A stretch of DNA of 5,562 nucleotides from CAZAQS01 sp964486825 (lineage in GTDB: Bacteria; Chloroflexota; Anaerolineae; Anaerolineales; UBA4823), in the NCBI GenBank assembly GCA_964486825.1, contig CAZAQS010000304.1, forward strand, positions 1-5,562. Direction: 5' to 3'. The notes under the pieces are model-generated. The model did no database searches and was not told the DNA's origin. It saw nothing but the letters and a program-made list of their open reading frames with translations. Made by a program: the position numbers and the translations under genes. Positions 5,490-5,562 of the stretch are shown one piece after another; the first letter of the stretch is position 1, and each line of letters begins with the position of its first letter.

Positions 5490-5562
5490 GGGCGGTTACC
5501 CAAGTGGCCAAAGGGGACTGACTGTAAATCAGTTGGCGGACGCCTTCGGAGGTTCGAATCCT
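5490..5562 (+). tRNA. tRNA-Tyr (anticodon GUA), cut by the window end
   Basis: The 5' acceptor strand is GGGCGGT and the D arm is CCC...GGG. The anticodon stem ACTGA / TCAGT has loop CTGTAAA with GTA at 5524-5526. A long variable arm of about 14 nt follows (TGGCGGACGCCTTC), as expected of class II tyrosine tRNAs in bacteria, then GGAGG and the T loop TTCGAAT. About ten bases are missing: the end of the T arm, the 3' acceptor strand (expected ACCGCCC) and the discriminator. It closely resembles the layout of E. coli tRNA-Tyr. Confidence 0.93.

Overview
The window looks like ordinary chromosomal DNA of a Gram-positive-type or deep-branching bacterium. A member of Chloroflexota (Anaerolineae-like) is my best guess, held at moderate confidence. 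The reasons are strong AGGAGG-type ribosome binding sites, TTG/GTG starts next to ATG starts, a menaquinone-type methyltransferase, and a YacL-like PIN-TRAM gene in front of cysS and rlmB. I see no insertion sequence, phage gene, CRISPR array or other mobile element.

Layout. On the minus strand at the left is a UbiE/MenG C-methyltransferase gene (57-767, TTG start) with its own promoter. The next genes are on the plus strand. First comes an orphan protein of about 198 residues with two membrane segments (988-1584). Then comes a non-coding stretch of about 285 bp (1585-1869). It starts with a near-consensus promoter laid over the stop codon of the previous gene and ends with an intrinsic terminator only about 25 bp before the next start codon. 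It can fold in two mutually exclusive ways. After it come three closely spaced genes: a membrane-anchored PIN-TRAM protein (1870-2925), cysteinyl-tRNA synthetase cysS (2946-4346) and the SpoU-family 23S rRNA 2'-O-methyltransferase rlmB (4359-5120), with gaps of 20 and 12 bp. They probably form one operon. On the right, a region of about 218 bp holds two good sigma70-type promoters and a perfect hairpin. It leads into tRNA-Thr(UGU) and tRNA-Tyr(GUA), the latter cut by the window end. A strong GC-rich hairpin lies in the tRNA spacer.

How the genes fit together. The right two thirds is a translation and RNA-metabolism neighbourhood: a putative membrane-tethered RNase, charging of tRNA-Cys, modification of the ribosomal peptidyl-transferase region, and tRNA genes. 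It resembles a condensed form of the Bacillus yacL...cysS...rlmB region. The Thr-Tyr tRNA order matches the start of the thrU-tyrU-glyT-thrT-tufB cluster of E. coli, so tRNA-Gly and tuf may follow beyond the window.

The most interesting item is the leader at about 1616-1843. One switching strand (1760-1779) can pair with a set of elements upstream of it or with a repeated copy of those elements downstream, right beside the terminator. This is the layout expected of an attenuator, a riboswitch-like leader, or a stand-alone small RNA. I do not recognise it as a known family. All pairings were found by eye and no folding program was run.
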